Assembly (NCBI GenBank): GCA_039654915.1
Contig: CM077600.1
Span: 74,533,992 to 74,597,991, forward strand
DNA: 64,000 nt
Reading direction: 5' to 3'
Source: Aquilaria yunnanensis
Taxonomy: Eukaryota; Streptophyta; Magnoliopsida; Malvales; Thymelaeaceae
Shown: positions 10,241 to 21,091 of the stretch, in pieces
Position numbering within the stretch: the stretch's first letter is position 1
How the letters are laid out: the number at the start of each line of letters is the position of its first letter
Notes under the pieces: model-generated
What the model was told of the DNA's origin: nothing
Database searches by the model: none
The model's input: the letters and a program-made list of their open reading frames with translations, nothing else
Translations under genes and position numbers: made by a program

Positions 10241-11077
10241 GAATGACTGTTGAGGAGACTTCTAGGAGGAAGAACGCCTGGAAGGTGGATCGCCCCAAGG
10301 AGAGTACCTGAAAAACTGGTAAACAAGGTTAGGAGGCCCCCGGAGTGTTTTTCCGGGGGGGGAGCCTCCGACGCCCAAGTCAGTGGTGGCCGGAAAAAGG
10401 AGAAAGTCACTAGCTCAAAGAGAAAGGCAGAAAAGTCTCGCCTGGTATTTTCTCAGAGTGTGGGAGCTGTATCTTCGGCCTACCAACCTCCTGTCAAGTA
10501 TTTATTTCCTGTATATATAGGAATACCTAGCCCGTTCAGATCATGACACGTGTGCGGTCGGATGCTCCTGAACTTCTGGGCGTAGGGGACAGATAGTTGG
10601 TAACCAGCTCGCCTCGAGCCTTGTGCTGAGACGGGCCATGATGTGATTCTGATGGCGTCTGCGCGTCAGGGCGGCTTTTTACGTCTGTGGTGGGACGTGT
10701 CAGAGGCTTCCTTAAATGCTTCCTTAAATGCTCCTGCCGTACTCCCGAGGTCCCTGGGCGAGGTCGTCCTCTAGTTCGGACAGAGCCTCTTCGGGAAGCA
10801 TACCCTCAGTTCGGGGGTTCCCAGTTCCAGGGAGTTCCGCCTTCGGGGATATCATGTTCGGGCAGCAATGTCTGGTGCCACTTTTCCGAAGGCGCGATGT
10901 TCACAACCTTGGGGGGCGAATAGAGTCCTCAAGTTTTACTGGCGTGCCGAGGCTCGGAGCTCTCCGGCTATCTCCCGAGGTGCATGATTCCACCTGTTCC
11001 CGGGAAGCGCCAGTTCTTCTGGCCATTTGTTGTGGCAGGGTGTTCGGCCAGGTTGAGGCGATAGCCTTTGGCTATCA
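10209..11077 (-). repeat. 5' LTR of element A (869 bp)
   Basis: Plus-strand ends are TGATGG and CTATCA, so on the minus strand it reads TGATAGCC ... GGCCATCA. On the minus strand a CACGTG box (10547-10552) precedes a TATATATA stretch (10511-10520), giving a plausible Pol II promoter. The first bases form a perfect hairpin, GATAGCC-AAA-GGCTATC. The gag ATG lies inside the 3' end of this LTR. Confidence 0.95.
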
Positions 11078-11150
11078 CCTAGCATCACATGTCAGTTTAC
11101 ACATAACTGTTGTTTGTTGTAATTTAATAAGTAAATGTTAAATTGTTTTT

Positions 11151-12050
11151 GGCCTAAAAGCGCCAGTGGTCCCTTAAATTTAGTGACTCGTACGAGTTAT
11201 TTCTTAAAGTGTGACTCATCGCAACTTAATTCTTTAAGTTTGATAAATGTGCGATTTAGTCCTTGAAGTTTGGAAGTGTATGGGACTTAGACCCTTAAGC
11301 GTCACGCGCCATCACATGACCATGACACCGCCAACCTATTCTATTCCATTGCCACCACCATCCTCTAGATCTCCTACTCCCTTGCCCTCACTGTTCGATT
11401 CTTCTGCTCCTTAGCCCATAGGATGCCTCTAGCTTGGGGCGGCAAGACTAGCAGTCTCTGGCTAGTCTCTCTTTCAAGAATTGCAACCGTTACGATGTTT
11501 TCGGTGATGTCCCTCGACACATACTTCATCAAACAACAATTGAATGGAGGGGTTTCACTCTTCAAGGGACAGTGAACACCAAGGAACCATTCACCTTTAT
11601 CAATTTCACACACATAATACTCAATTTCAAAAATTAATATTAGGGTTTATAAATAACTTTGAAAAGTCATATTTGATTGGAATCAGAATTAGACCAAACC
11701 ATGCAAAATTGAGGCTTGAAATTATAGGACTATTGTTATACGACCTGAATACTATATAATCGAGTTATACACTAGAGATTTTCGAGAACGGTTGTGCTCA
11801 GAGAGCTTCGAGAGCAATTTGGTTTCAAAGAAAAGTTTTCAAGTTTCATGGTTTCTGGTAACCCGCATCCTAACCTAATTCCTTCTGCCGTGTCCGAGTG
11901 GGCTAAGTAACGTCATCCACGGTGCCATCCAATTGGGGACTAAGTCGCAACATTTATCAAACTTAAAGGACTAAGTCGCAATGAGTCACACTTTAGAGAC
12001 TACCTCGTGCGAGTCAGCAAAATTAAGGGACCACAAGTGCATTTTAGGCC
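11151..12050. mobile_element. MULE-like MITE with ~115-bp terminal inverted repeats
   Basis: The left arm (11151-11262) begins GGCCTAAAAGCGCC and the right arm (about 11938-12050) is its diverged inverse, ending TTTTAGGCC. Both arms contain TGGTCCCTTAA-type and CGACTTAGTCC-type motifs. Flanks are ATTGTTTTT (11142-11150) and CTTGTTTTT (12051-12059), a 9-bp target duplication with one mismatch. Long inverted repeats and a 9-bp duplication fit Mutator-like elements. About 675 bp of interior carry no transposase, so it is non-autonomous. Confidence 0.72.
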
Positions 12051-12059
12051 CTTGTTTTT

Positions 12060-14869
12060 GTGTTATTTCATTATCCCATCAATGGGGCCCCTTTTTTATT
12101 CCATTACTAACCCACAATCCCATCTTATTAACACAAGTGTGTTCCAGCTGAATAAAGCAAAATGACACAGCTCAGCTCAATGATAAATATTGTGTTCTTT
12201 AAAGTTCAAACGGCATTTCTTTGAGCACATATGTCAGAGATAAGAGACTGTAGAAATCCATCAGGCCACCTGTTTTCATTTTTCTTTTATTGAATTTTAC
12301 AGAGGTCTATCGTAATTCCATTTTCGTTTTAATACCCTTGGTTTGATGAACAATTCAACGCACCACTGCTGCCTTCCTCCAACGGAACCATGATCCATTT
12401 TCTCCGAGGTCGTCCACTAGTGAATAGTGAGCTCCAGCTAACTAACACTCTTCCGTATTGGCTTCGTACGTCTAGTCTTCTTGCTCGAAGCGATGGATGA
12501 GATATCTTCCATCGACGCACACCTATTGCACCAACTTGCGTATTCAAAATTGCAACGATCTCCTTGCAGTTCCAACTTCACTGCAAACAGAGAAAAGAAG
12601 TTCCAATAAACAAATCTGTAGCAAATGCGTTAACGATATCCCAAAATTTACTCCAGCCAAAAGAAAATTGGGAGGGGGGAGAAAGCGCACATGAAACAGA
12701 GCTCGAAAAAACACACATGGAACCGAGCTCTAAGGAAAGTGGACTCAGTAAAATGGGAAGGAAGTTGTCAGAATTCAAGGGAGTGGCATGAGTGTAAGTT
12801 AAGTTGAACTTTAGGGGCAAATATAAATCCTGGCCAACACGCAAGTAAGCTAGAAGCCCTTGTCATGTTTGGATAGAGGAAATAGAATATACGTTTTTTT
12901 CACCTCTTCAAATTGGGTAAAATATTAACTCATCCCACCCTTTCTCTTCCCTGCTCTTCCCTTCAATTCCCTTTCTCTTTCCTTTATTAATTAAATCCAA
13001 GTAGAGCCTAAATCTACGTTATGCTGAATGAGAAGGACTTAAAGTCTCAATGGAATTGTGTCTGTGTTACTATAAATCAACCTAACTTTCACTAATTCGA
13101 TCACTTTTCAATCAAATAGAGCTAAAAAACAATGTCTACTACATTATTAGTAGACTACATAACGTTAAAGTAACACATTTATAGAGAGTCATGGCCATTG
13201 AGCCTCAAGAAAAGAGCTACATACATATATCATTACAAATCAATGAAAATAGTGCTGACCCTTGTTCGATCACTATTAAAGAGTTCAATCACCCTCCGGA
13301 ACATTGGGCATCCGTAACCAATTGGAAGGGTCACTTTGTGGTCGATAATGGATATGAATATTGCACGATTCATTCCTGTGTTTTAATCGAATAACACGCA
13401 GTGGACTTTTTTTTTTTTTTTGTCAAGCAACTAAAATCAAACTTGTGATTCCAGCAGAGTTAATAGAATGTTGAATTTGTTGGCTCAAATTAAAAAAGTT
13501 AAGAATTTTGGTTTTTTTTTTTATGATTTAGTTTTAATTTTTCTATTTGATAAGGTCTGTGTATATCCTATAGAAAGACATATTGTGATAGTGTTTTGAG
13601 CATATAAAAGAAAAATCAATATGATAAAGAGATAAGATGTAAGAATTTTAAAAGATCAAAGAGTCTGAAAGTGGGTAGGGGTGGGCAACAAGCCTTTTCT
13701 AATTCTTATTTTATAATAATGTGATGATAAGAAATTTGGGTTGTTAATAGTGTCTCAAGAATCTATAAGCCAGCATTAACGCTAAGAGCATAGTTATACT
13801 GTAATATCTATATTTTTTCCTAAAGATTTTCTTTCTTTCGTAAATATAAGTTAGTTAAGAATCAAACTAATCTTAACTTGTTTGTAGTTTTTTATTATAT
13901 TCATTTTTCCGCGCCCTAGGTTTTCCCAAAACAGTGAGGGTGCAATTGAAACAACCCTCAAATAAAAGTGCATGACAGGGCCGCCTCACTTTTAATCGAT
14001 CCAGGCACTTAACAGTATTAGTAGGTAAATGCAATTAGAGGCCCCATCTCTCGCATGACGCCTTTGCTACTGTCCAAATGACTTGTACTAATTATATTGA
14101 AAATCCTGTTGTACACCCATAGTTTATTAGTGTTAAGAAGGTTCGGTCCCTTTGTGTGCAAGTGTGACATATCATTTTCGTTTTAGAAAAATTAAACCAT
14201 TTTTATGCAACTTGTGGTCATACACGGGGCGGTTTGATTCAGGGTTGGTGTGTGCCAAATAGAACCCCAACATGTTTGCTTTTTCACTAGGGTTAGTCCA
14301 AATTGAACTATAAAATCTCTCATGAACTATATTTAAACTAAATTAAATGAAACCTATTTGGTGTGGTTTGGTTCGTTGGTTCAAGAATTATGGAGAAAGT
14401 GTGAAAAAAGGAAAATACAAATATATTCAGCTTGATCATACAACTAATTCAATTCCAAATTTTCTATAGATAAAAATAAATAAGAATCCAAGTTTCGGTA
14501 TAGTGACTGAGGGCTGTGGTTATTACCCAGAATGTTTAAGTTTTATTCCTCCACGGCTTTTGGTCTTCTTCCCATCCCCCGGTAAAAAGATTTTGGTATC
14601 AGGGAACAACCGGTGGAGGTTAAGGGTTAAAATCCTGTCTTCATCACTTTCCTCTTAAATATCAAACATGCAAGTTCATTAAATTTTCAGGTCCTAAAAA
14701 TGCATGCATTTTTTTCTCCTAGATATTTATATACTCTCAATCTTATATACTTGTATAGATGCTTTTGAGCAAGGAAAAAAAAAATTGCTCAATCGTCACT
14801 CATAGTTTTAGAACATGTCCAAATCAAAGAAAATGATGATGGAGCCAACAAAGAAATAGAAAAAAAATT
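12060..14869. other. unassigned AT-rich sequence, no supported gene
   Basis: Only short open frames without recognisable domains are present; the longest worth noting is 13191-13394 (67 codons). I see T-rich runs and MITE-like phrases (TGTTTGGATAGAGGAAA near 12867) but no paired inverted repeats. It probably represents older decayed repeats and intergenic DNA. Element B was inserted at its right end. Confidence 0.5.
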
Positions 14870-14874
14870 AAGAC

Positions 14875-15779
14875 TGATAGCCGAAGAGCAATCGCCCCTG
14901 AAGGACCTCACGCGTGCACACCATCCTTGACCAACGCATCACCTCCGGTCGGAAAAAGCGACCAAACCTCAGCAAAGAGAGAAGCATCCTTGTACAAGAC
15001 GGATAGGCGTTACCTTCAGGGAACCCGTAGGACCAACTTCGGTCAAAAGGGGTCATCACCCCTCCCGAGCGTAACATCGCGCCGACCTCACGCGCCCAAG
15101 ACCACCTTCGAATACTCTTTGGGCCGCCTTCGGGACACGTTCACAAAGTACCATTCTCAGGAGCCCGAGCCTAACCTCAGGAGGGCCCAACCGAAGGTGT
15201 CTCATATAAAACAGGGGACCTCCCTCGGAAGAAGCTTACCTCCCCGGATAAGCTCTGTAGCCCGAGGGAGTTTGGTCACCCGAAAGGCCACGTGGGCGTA
15301 CGACCAAACAGCTAAGGAGTCTCTGACACACCGTACTCATACGGCCCCCGACACGCCGCCCCCAAACACGCTCTGACACGCCGCCCTCGTGCTGCTTAGG
15401 CTTTCGGCCGGGCGGCCTATGCTCGGCTAAGAAGCTCCCCCTCTCTGAAGGTACGGGTTATATCCGACCGAACACGTGTCATGATCTGGGCAGGCTGTGT
15501 CAAATGAACCTCACCTCCCTATAAATATTCGGGAAACCCCCTAGGTAAGCGGGTGGGACTCTCCAAGGAAAAACCTCTCCACTCCTTACTTATCTCTGGT
15601 ACTAACTTGGGCGTCGGAGGCTCCTTCCCCGGAAAAACACTCCGAGGACCTCCTGACTTATGTCTTCTTGAATCCTTACAGTCCCTCTGTGTCGAAGGTT
15701 CTCCATCCAAACGTTCTCCTATCGTGAATTCCTGCTCTAGGCTCACCATGTCACACAACGATGATGCCGAAGGTCATCA
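14875..15779 (+). repeat. 5' LTR of element B (905 bp)
   Basis: It begins TGATAGCCGAAGAGC and ends GGTCATCA. Its partner is 53501-54422. Promoter signals are CACGTG at 15473-15478 and CTATAAATA at 15519-15527. The gag ATG (15748-15750) lies 30 bp before the LTR end. Confidence 0.93.
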
Positions 15780-16338
15780 TTTGGCACCGTCTGTGGGAAC
15801 CCTTTCCCAGGACGCCGTCGTAGAGACGCGGCGTTCAAAAGACAAAGGACTCCCGAAGTCCACCTCTGCATCGGAGGCTCAACTGGCAACCCAGTAGCCC
15901 ACGACAGGAACTTTTGTGCCGGAGGACGATCGCCTTCTAACAGTAACGACGGGCTTCTTGCGAGACTTCTAGCGCTCCATCGTCGCTGAAGTAACTCAGC
16001 AGCTTGACCGGAGGTGGCCTCACCCCCCACTGGTCCGAAGGGCCTCCTCCTCGGCAGCACCTCGGGAAAGAAGCTCGGGGTCCGCCCACCAGAGTTCCAG
16101 GAGTGAAGACTCTCTCGACACGTCCTCTATGGAGGACGCACTCCCCAGGGCGTGACCCACTGGAGAAAGGGCCCCAAAGGAAACTAGGACACCTCGCCGG
16201 CGGAGTCCATCACCGTGCCGGAGGTCCCAGTCTCCTTGCCACCGAAGTTATTCTCTGACAAGGAGAAGAAGTTCGCCACTGCCGGCGAACGCTAGGCAGC
16301 AAGGGGAAGCTAACACAACTGTCTTTATAGAGAGGATC
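15748..16338 (+). pseudogene. gag: gag of element B, N-terminal part
   Basis: It starts at the conserved ATG inside the LTR (MSHNDDAEGHHLAPSVGT) and runs through the primer-binding site. An in-frame TAG at about 15896 ends the first open stretch, and other stops follow. The Ser/Arg-rich region corresponding to residues 1-190 of element A gag is recognisable. The frame is cut at 16338 by the solo LTR insertion; the duplicated GGATC at 16334-16338 recurs at 32459, where gag resumes. Confidence 0.8.
15780..15800 (+). other. primer-binding site of element B
   Basis: TTTGGCACCGTCTGTGGG directly after the LTR end. It differs from A and C by G to A in the TGGCGCC core, a likely post-insertion transition. 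Confidence 0.8.
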
Positions 16339-17151
16339 TGTTAGGCACCTCCTGAGTGCTTGGCTTAGGCCAAGGAATATCAAGGAAAACGAAGGAAAAT
16401 GAGAGAAAACAGAAAGGGGAAGTAAGAGAAGCTCCGGAGACTAGTACAGTGACTTATGTGCAAAACTGGAGACTTTCAGGACTTAATTGCACATAGAAAA
16501 TGTACTATGGGAAAGCTGACAGAAAACAGAGAAAGGGGACTAAATTGTGCACTAAGTTAAGTGGTACAATTGAAACTACAAACTTAAGGATGGCATTGTT
16601 GGCCATGCAAAATTCTATGATGGCTAGTGCAAGACTAGACCATTTGTGGGAGACAACAATGATTACTAGTCAAAATCTTGTCTACCACTAGTGTACTATT
16701 CACTAGTTACTAGTTAAGCTAACTAGTCCTTATTTAGTTACATGGCCGGTTTTACAAGGGAGATTTTGTGGCCTTGGTACTTGTGTTACCTTGTGCTTGG
16801 CATAATGGGCCAAGAAATGACTTGATTGACATTTTGAACACAAGTTTTAAGGGCGGCATTGTACTTATATGGATTTGAGGGCCGTATTGCTACATGCAAA
16901 GAAGTAGAAGGCAAAAGTTAGCATTTAGCTAACTAAAACCCAAGTTAATTCGGCCGAAACTAGTCAACGCCTATTTGTTTCATTTCGGGCTTGCTTTGTT
17001 CATAGCTTAACCGAGAGTTGCTCTTGAGTTCTTTCACAAATTGGCTTTGAAATTCAAGAATCTTGAAGATACTTGAAGGGTTCAAGCTTGGAAGGCTTGT
17101 TTCGACATAAGCTCACTTGGAATCAAGCTTTGGTTCATGAAATTTCAAGAA

Positions 17152-18165
17152 GGCCGAAAGCTAATGAGCTAGGGTTTGAGGTAATGCTTATGTTCCTTGA
17201 ATACATGGTATTTTCTTCCATGAACAAGGGATTAAAGTGCTAAATTAGTATTGGATTGGGTTAATTGAACAAGCTTGATGTCGGTTTAAGAAGTTGTTGT
17301 TGGCCGAATGTGTTGGAAGATTTATCTTGGAGTTCTTCTTGATTTCCATGGAAATTAATCCATGACTAAGTGTGTTGTTGCCTAATTATACTTGTGCTAG
17401 GCGAAACTTGAGCAAAGAACATCAAGTTGAACAAGTGGAAGTTTGGCCGAAAGCTACACTTTGAGGTAATGGTGTGTTCCTTGTTGAATTGCATGGTATT
17501 AGTGCCATGGACATTGATTAATAATGCTTTGATGATCATATGTTGGATTGAATGGATGAGGAACATTGTAATGTGAAGTTTAGCTTTTAGGCCGAGGGCT
17601 TGAAGTGGCATAGATTAGTGCCCTTTGCTTGAATACATGGTAATGGTGCCATGAAACAATAGTCATTGATGTTTGATGCATATGTGTGGAGTTAGAGTGA
17701 TGAAGGACATTAGTATGTATAGTTGGGCAATGTGGCCGAGAACATGGGTTAAGGTATTTATATGTGTTTTGCTTGGTTACATGGTATTTGTGCCATGAGT
17801 AAGCTTACTGGATGTTTAGTTGCTCATATGGTGAAATGGAATGTTGAGTAGTGCAACTATGTGGAATTGGGCACTTTGGCCGAAAGCTTGATTTAGAGTG
17901 AAATGGTGCATTTCACTTGGTTACTTGGCAATAATGCCATGGATGATGTTCATTGATGATTAGAATATCATGTGGTATGTTAGAATGATGGGCAGCACAT
18001 GTATGGATATATTGGGCCTTTTGGCCGAGAGCTTAAATGTGTGCAGTGTAGTGTCCTTCATAGAAATCATGGTAGTTGATCCATGGGTTTGTGTTGTTAA
18101 TGCCTATGTATTGTTATGGTAGGCATTGTGGTTGAAGGGCACTGGCACTTGACTTTGCTTGGTAA
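17152..18165. repeat. tandem array of ~144-bp degenerate repeats inside the solo LTR
   Basis: The motif GGCCGAA/GGCCGAG recurs at 17152, 17302, 17445, 17590, 17734, 17878 and 18023. A second motif of the form TACATGGTA...TGCCATG recurs near 17201, 17345, 17491, 17633, 17778, 17922 and 18066. Both keep a period of 142-150 bp. Units are well diverged from one another. Similar GGCCGAGAGC phrases at 18415 and 19312 suggest the array once extended further. Confidence 0.75.
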
Positions 18166-19366
18166 TGTACACCATGATTCAAGTGTCTAGAGTGGCTAAG
18201 TGATGGTTAAATGTGCCATATGACCTTAGTTGCTTGATGGGCTTAATGCTTATACTTGGATGTTTTGCTGATTAGCTAATTAACTATGGTAAATGTACTA
18301 GAAATGCAAGTAAATGTGGCCTATTTGCTTGGCATTTTGGGAGCTCTAAATGGAAATGGTGTATTGGTAAGTTTGTGTGCAAGAAATGCACATGGGTACA
18401 TGTATGGCTTATATGGCCGAGAGCAACATTGTGGAGTGTGTGTGTGTCCTTGTGTGCTTTGGTGTTTCCTTGTGCATGCTAACCCCACTTATGAAATATT
18501 TGACTTATTTATCTGTCTTGTATATGTATATGCCTGTTTTTCTTGTCTTGGTGTTTGTTTTGCAGGTTGAGCTAACTAATGGGAGGTTAAGCTTTGAGTG
18601 ATTACTCAGCTTAACTAAATAGACTCAATATGAGTTGTATATGTTTTAAGTGAATCCTACTGAGTTATATGCTTACTGCCCATCCTTTATTTTTCAGGCA
18701 AGGATATTCGGCCTGAGTAGTGCTAAGCTGCCTTATGTGTGTGCTTAGTGTTTATTTGCTTAGTTACCAAGGTATGTGCCAATGTGTGCTTGGCGTAGCA
18801 TTTTGGTTTCATTACAAGTCTTATTTACCTATGGTTGGCCGACACTTATGTTTTAAGTTTGCAGGCTGTAGAGTGGGAACTGTCTAGGAGAGCATGGATA
18901 CTTGGACTTTAGCTCTGATTGTGGTATTCACCTTTATGACCATGAATATGGCCATAGGTTTGGTGTTGCAGTGTGTACTTCTGTATGGGATTCTCAAGGT
19001 TTTGTTTGACCATTAGGAGTATGGTCTCGGGTTGTATGTAACTTGGCATGAACAACTTATGGATGCTTGGCATTTATAGCCATGGTAGATACTAGGTAGA
19101 CTACCATTTTGATTTGTACATATATGTAGTCTTGGATACCTAGTTTGTGGATGTTTTGTGGATTTCGGATGCCAAGTTATGTATGGACTTATGGATGGCA
19201 TTATGCTTGCCTATGTATGCTGGATATTATGGGCCAAAGTTGCCACTTTTATGTGAATGGTTATGGACCTAGTTATGTGGAACTGTGGTGCATAATGGCA
19301 TGTACATTAGTAGGCCGAGAGCATCATGCATTTTTACTTGTTGTTTTCAGAAATCTAAACCAACCT

Positions 19367-20410
19367 TGTAATAACCCTAGAAATTAAGTAAAATAAAATC
19401 ACCAAATTATCCTAATTAATTAAATAAATAAAATAATAATAATATTATTAATAATAAAATATAAAATTAAGAATCTTGAGTCTTAGATGATTCCTTTAGT
19501 GGTTATTAAGTCAAATTCCAAACCGGAAGCTCAAAGTCATTTTCTTTAGGCTAGGGGCATTTTTGTCATTTACAACCGAGCATCGGATGAAAAATCAGGG
19601 AGCACCATTGGATTCTTCTCGAAAAAAATGAGTCAATAGAAATTTACCTCACTTAATTCTGAATTCGTTTGCTTAGGTTTCCCAAAATTAACCAACGCGC
19701 GTGTGGGGTTTAAACCCGGTTCGTGCTATCGCTACATAGGATTATTATTATCAAATTTTCTTCCCATGGCTTAGGCGGCTGTTGATGGGGGAGAAGAAGT
19801 GCTGAAATATTGAAAAGGTCTGCTAGGAAAATTGAGCTTCACGCCAAAAAGAAACGTAGGGTAGAATAAGTTATAATATAATAATATGGCAATTAATTAG
19901 GATAACTAAATTGGCAAGTTTTTGTTTCTTTTTTGTTTTTTTGTCTAAAGTTTCGAAAAACCTGTAGTTGCTTTGCGGCTGGGGAGTTTTAGAAGTAAGA
20001 AATTAGGGTTAGGGAAGAAAATTTAATAATAATAATCCTATGTAGCGATAGCACGAACCGGGTTTAAACCCCACACGCGCGTTGGTTAATTTTGGGAAAC
20101 CTAAGCAAACGAATTCAGAATTAAGTGAGGTAAATTTCTATTGACTCATTTTTTTCGAGAAGAATCCAATGGTGCTCCCAGATTTTTCATCCGATGCTCG
20201 GTTGTAAATGACAAAAATGCCCCTAGCCTAAAGAAAATGACTTTGAGCTTCCGGTTTGGAATTTGACTTAATAACCACTAAAGGAATCATCTAAGACTCA
20301 AGATTCTTAATTTTATATTTTATTATTAATAATATTATTATTATTTTATTTATTTAATTAATTAGGATAATTTGGTGATTTTATTTTACTTAATTTCTAG
20401 GGTTATTACA
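19367..20410. repeat. inverted repeat of chromovirus LTR start (arms ~399 bp, loop ~247 bp)
   Basis: 19367-19764 is the reverse complement of 20012-20410, with about one mismatch noted by eye. Both arms begin at the LTR terminus TGTAATAACCC. The turn falls in AAATTTTCTTCCC (13 bp), which occurs both at the end of the arm and in the LTR sequence that follows. The loop sequence around 19748-19820 recurs at 23761-23832, showing where the same LTR was cut. AT-rich with TAA/TTA microrepeats (19405-19465). Confidence 0.88.
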
Positions 20411-20806
20411 GCATCCTCCCCTTAAAAGAAATTTGTCCCCAAATTTGAAAGAGGGTGTTGAGAAGTACCTTAAAGCTGTGGATACTTCTTTCGAAGCTCA
20501 TCCTCAACTTCCCAGGTTGCTTCTTGCTCTCCATGATTATTCCAAATGACCTTTACCAGTTGAATGACTTTGTTGCGCAGAACCTTTTCTCTACGATCCA
20601 CAATGGCCAAAGGCTCCTCGACGTAAGTCAAATCCTCGTGTAACTGCAAGGGCTCCCACGGAATAACATGTACTGGATCTGGTTGATACTTTCGAATATT
20701 ACTCACGTGGAACACGTTATGAATTCTAGCCAAGTTCGGTGGTAAAGCCACTCTATAAGCCACCTCTCCAACCCGTTCTAAAATTTCAAAAGGTCCAACA
20801 AAGCGC
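20411..20806 (-). pseudogene. 3' end of chromovirus pol: integrase C-terminus with chromodomain, plus polypurine tract
   Basis: 20763-20470 encodes the C-terminal integrase region and a chromodomain-like tail (VIWNNHGEQEATWEVEDELR), the mark of Tekay/Del chromoviruses. The stop is at 20470. After it a purine-rich tract (AAGGGGAGGATGC on the minus strand) abuts the LTR start at 20410. Upstream, the frame breaks at 20801-20805 (AAGCG), where it joins TRIM sequence. A closer-to-complete copy lies at 30442-31070. Confidence 0.85.
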
Positions 20807-21091
20807 TAGGTGCTTATGTTCTGGAATTGGAGCCTATATATCTACATAAGGCTTCCCACAATTCAACCATGTGGGACATGGGGTGTTACAAACTCCCCCC
20901 CTTATGTACCCAACGTCCCCGTTGGGGTCAATCGGATTACTTGGTTTCCCGGACCAAGTAACCTCTCTAATCAGACTACTTAGCCCCTGGCCAAGTAGCC
21001 TCTCGAATCCAGGATCAGTCCCGGTAGACGATGCATGTGCATACCCACTATGTCACACCATCATGGTCCCGGGTCGGCTCTGATACCAAAC
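20801..21091 (-). mobile_element. TRIM segment (truncated LTR, polypurine tract, interior, primer site)
   Basis: On the minus strand, starting at 21091, the TRIM primer site GGTATCAGAGCC and interior are followed by a C-rich/G-rich polypurine tract (20891-20906) and a TRIM LTR start (TGTAACACC at 20890). That LTR is cut at 20801 after about 90 bp. Its upstream neighbour is not a TRIM LTR but the 3' end of the chromovirus LTR (from 21092), joined exactly at the shared primer-binding site. No target duplication flanks this segment. Confidence 0.85.

Larger units (their letters stand above)
1..11077 (-). mobile_element. Tat-lineage Ty3/gypsy retrotransposon A, near full length
   Basis: The element reads 11077 to 1 on the minus strand: 5' LTR, primer-binding site, gag, pol (protease, reverse transcriptase, two RNase H domains, integrase), an antisense gene, polypurine tract and 3' LTR. 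Only about 73 bp of the 3' LTR lie outside the window. The two LTRs differ by about three substitutions and one G-run indel over 797 bp by eye, so insertion was recent. The order RT, RNase H, second RNase H, integrase and the lack of a chromodomain place it in the Tat group of plant non-chromovirus gypsy elements. The left target duplication is off-window; the right flank after 11077 is CCTAG. Confidence 0.93.

Noticed and set aside
12860..12900. MITE start phrase (TGTTTGGATAGAGG)
   Set aside because: No inverted partner or duplication found in the flanking sequence.
13191..13394. 67-codon open frame in the unassigned region
   Set aside because: Too short, no domain, surrounded by AT-rich non-coding sequence; cannot be supported as a gene.
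18286..18601. Cys-rich hydrophobic open frames
   Set aside because: Inside the solo LTR, biased by T/G-rich sequence, no start or domain support.
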